Part shown: one piece after another, positions 21,655 through 23,462 of the stretch | Position numbering within the stretch: position 1 is the first letter of the stretch | Layout of the letters: each line of letters begins with the position of its first letter | From: Chloroflexia bacterium | Lineage (GTDB): Bacteria; Chloroflexota; Chloroflexia; Thermomicrobiales; JALYUS01 | DNA length: 23,462 nucleotides | Direction: 5' to 3' | NCBI GenBank assembly: GCA_025928215.1 | Contig: JAICJW010000012.1 | Location: 1-23,462 of the forward strand | Notes under the pieces: model-generated | What the model was told of the DNA's origin: nothing | The model's database searches: none | The model's input: only the letters and a program-made list of their open reading frames with translations | Made by a program: the position numbers and the translations under genes

Positions 21655-22854
21655 ATGGCTGAAGTGGTACTTACAGATGTGGTGAAGTCATACGGCACCG
21701 TATTGGCCGTGGATAACGTCTCGCTGACGATCGAGGATGGCGAGTTCGTAACACTCGTCGGACCATCAGGCTGCGGCAAGACGACAACTCTCAATCTCAT
21801 CGCGGGGCTCTTGGAGATCACGAGTGGCACGATCGAGATCGGCGGGCGTGTCATCAATGATCTCGATCCGAAGGATCGCGATATCGCGATGGTCTTCCAG
21901 AACTACGCCCTCTACCCGCACAAGACGGTCTATGAGAATCTCGCCTTCCCGCTGAAAATGCGCGGCGAGAAGAAGGACGAGGTCGAGCGCAAGGTGCGTT
22001 CGGCGGCAGAAAGCCTCGGCATCAAAGAACTGCTCGATCGGCGGCCGCGCGAACTCTCCGGCGGCCAACAGCAGCGCGTCGCTCTCGGTCGGGCCGTTGT
22101 GCGTAATCCGCAGGTCTTCCTGATGGACGAGCCGCTCTCCAACCTCGACGCGAAGTTGCGCGTCCAGACACGGGCCGAGATCAAGCGCTTGCACCGCGAC
22201 CTCGATGCGACCGTCGTCTACGTCACGCACGACCAACTGGAAGCGATGACGATGAGCGACCGCGTCGCGGTGATGGGCGGTGGGCAAGTCCACCAGTATG
22301 GCACGCCGCTGGAGGTTTTTGATACGCCCGCAGACCTCTTCGTCGCCTCGTTCATCGGCTCACCAGCAATGAACATCCTGCATGGCACGCTCCAGCAGGA
22401 CGGCGCGCCGTTGGTGCGCGTCGGCTCGAGTCGGTGGCCGTTGCCGCAGCGGTTGTACGCGGCGGCCCAGGCGATGAATGCCGGACCGGAGGTCGCGTAC
22501 GGCATTCGCCACCGCGATTTGTCGTTGAGCCGCATCGAGGCGCGGGATAGCGTGCATGGCATCGTCTATGCCGTCGAGCCGACAGGAGATATCACTTTCG
22601 TCCACGTGCGCGTGGGAAGCGACCAGATCATCGCCAGCGTCGAGCCGGACGTCATGTTCGCGCCGGACGAGGATGTCTGGCTCGCGCCCGACCTCAACCG
22701 CCTCCACTTCTTCGATGGTGTCACCGGATTGGCGATCCGCGATATGTCCACTTCTCCTGGTCAGATCGCCCGCGCGAACTTCGCCAGTGAAGCGATGGCC
22801 GTGGAGGATACGCCGGCGCCGGTCGAGATCCCGTCTGTCATGGGCGGGACATAG
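21655..22854 (+). CDS. ABC transporter ATPase (MsmX/UgpC/MalK-type)
   Basis: This is the nucleotide-binding subunit of a sugar importer, 399 residues. Walker A is G-P-S-G-C-G-K-T-T (36-44), the Q-loop F-Q-N-Y-A-L-Y-P-H (81-89), the signature L-S-G-G-Q (134-138), Walker B V-F-L-M-D-E (154-159) and the switch His192. The C-terminal third is a TOBE/OB-type regulatory domain (G-I-R-H-R-D-L-S near 288). A few residues beyond the usual end (S-T-S-P-G-Q...) form a flexible tail. I chose ATG 21655 because GGGAGG lies 5 nt upstream; the frame is open from 21574, but that part lies inside the inverted repeat. It completes the importer operon. MsmX-like ATPases can serve several importers. Confidence 0.93.
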   Translation: MAEVVLTDVVKSYGTVLAVDNVSLTIEDGEFVTLVGPSGCGKTTTLNLIAGLLEITSGTIEIGGRVINDLDPKDRDIAMVFQNYALYPHKTVYENLAFPLKMRGEKKDEVERKVRSAAESLGIKELLDRRPRELSGGQQQRVALGRAVVRNPQVFLMDEPLSNLDAKLRVQTRAEIKRLHRDLDATVVYVTHDQLEAMTMSDRVAVMGGGQVHQYGTPLEVFDTPADLFVASFIGSPAMNILHGTLQQDGAPLVRVGSSRWPLPQRLYAAAQAMNAGPEVAYGIRHRDLSLSRIEARDSVHGIVYAVEPTGDITFVHVRVGSDQIIASVEPDVMFAPDEDVWLAPDLNRLHFFDGVTGLAIRDMSTSPGQIARANFASEAMAVEDTPAPVEIPSVMGGT

Positions 22855-23462
22855 GACTCGACTCTCCTCAGATCCACTTCGCCAATCGGGAAGGGAAAGC
22901 GGAACAAGATTGGAAGATCAGGCACACATAGGGAGGCACGGCACACCGGCGCAGCAGACGATCATGGCCGCATCGCCGACATCGTGCCGCGCACCTTCGG
23001 CCAGGCGCAGATCGCCGTGAGCCGGGATATGAAGGCAATTACGTATGACGGCATGTTCTGATACAGCGATCCCCGGCTGGCACCGCCAGCCCCCAACCGG
23101 GAGGCGACGGCCCGACGGCGACCCGAAGCCGGGGCATCATGGACGCGCTCGCCTTCGGTGCCTATTGCGACCTCGCCACGCGCGAAGAGCACCATCCAAC
23201 CTTCGACCGCGTATACGAGAAGGCGCAGGGAAGATGCGGAGTGTGGGAAAGGATGAGGAGATATGAGGAGTGCGATATAGCAACTCCCGCTCGACTTCGA
23301 CCAGCCAGCCCGCATGTCGCGCATCGCTATCTGCAGCGGAGGATCTCACCGTGATGCGTTCGCCGGCGCAGCGGCCGGACACAACGCTGTGCCGGCCACG
23401 TCCTCATCCCTGAACGTGCGGCACCCAGCGCAGCGATGTGAGCAGGCGCCGAAAGCACGCGC
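22855..23462. other. 608 bp without a recognisable intact gene
   Basis: After the ATPase stop all frames are broken within short distances. A GGGAGG at 22931-22936 is not followed by a usable start. One frame reads coding-like from about 22941 (H-T-G-A-A-D-D-H-G-R-I-A-D-I-V-P-R-T-F-G) to Y-D-G-M-F and a TGA near 23059. Another runs S-R-G-I-M-D-A-L-A-F-G-A-Y-C-D-L-A-T from about 23130. I cannot assign either to a family. The region may be a decayed gene, the start of a frameshifted one, or non-coding. No RNA gene, terminator or repeat is evident. Confidence 0.4.

Noticed and set aside
23290..23340. Resemblance of a short stretch (M-S-R-I-A-I-C-S-G-G) to a Nif3-type protein
   Set aside because: Only about ten residues look similar, the flanks do not fit, and the frame is not continuous with upstream sequence.

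Overview
This GC-rich window looks like a chromosomal segment of a free-living heterotrophic bacterium. I favour Chloroflexota (Thermomicrobia/Sphaerobacter-like). The pointers are a Tat-type lipoprotein sugar-binding protein with a long Ala/Ser/Thr/Pro/Gly linker, many amino-acid and sugar-acid catabolic enzymes, ordinary AGGAGG-type ribosome binding sites with frequent GTG/TTG starts, and very GC-rich codon use. The taxonomic call is inference; there is no rRNA or marker gene here.

Layout. (1) 1-3445, + strand: the tail of an unknown gene, then a PLP enzyme of the D-threonine aldolase/D-serine dehydratase fold, a SelA-like PLP lyase and an aminoglycoside-phosphotransferase-fold kinase. (2) 3454-8493, - strand: alpha/beta hydrolase, proline racemase family enzyme, an APH-fold kinase lacking its N-lobe, a DsbA/FrnE-type thiol oxidoreductase whose first active-site cysteine codon is TGA, a class C beta-lactamase-type serine hydrolase interrupted by an in-frame TAG, and a small conserved hypothetical protein. 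(3) 8634-10340, + strand: an endonuclease/exonuclease/phosphatase family protein and an alpha/beta hydrolase. (4) 10327-14538, - strand: GT2 glycosyltransferase and dTDP-4-dehydrorhamnose reductase (RmlD), then an N-acyl-D-amino-acid deacylase and a short RmlC-like epimerase. (5) 14744-16219, + strand: a GT4-type glycosyltransferase. (6) tRNA-Glu(CTC) at 16353-16429 with a near-consensus promoter. (7) 16454-17581, - strand: a galactonate-dehydratase-like enolase superfamily enzyme, divergent from a complete carbohydrate ABC importer (binding protein, two permeases, ATPase; 17976-22854, + strand). (8) 22855-23462: no intact gene recognised.

How it fits together. The left half is rich in enzymes for D-amino acids, hydroxy-amino acids and hydroxyproline (DSD1/DTA-like, SelA-like lyase, proline racemase family, D-aminoacylase), which suggests scavenging of D-amino acids and peptides. 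The middle contributes to dTDP-rhamnose or related surface polysaccharide. The right end is a sugar or sugar-acid uptake operon with a divergently transcribed dehydratase. The two have separate sigma70-like promoters, and a perfect palindrome overlaps the -35 of the transporter promoter.

The most interesting item is the DsbA/FrnE gene at 5198-5827. Read through its TGA, it restores a U-P-Y-C active site, and an 8-bp stem-loop with a GUG loop begins 14 nt after the TGA, which fits a bacterial SECIS. This makes it a candidate selenoprotein. The competing explanation, decay of the whole small operon, is real because its neighbours also carry lesions. A second theme is a set of long inverted repeats that fill many gene-gene gaps, including both gaps flanking the permease genes of the ABC operon.
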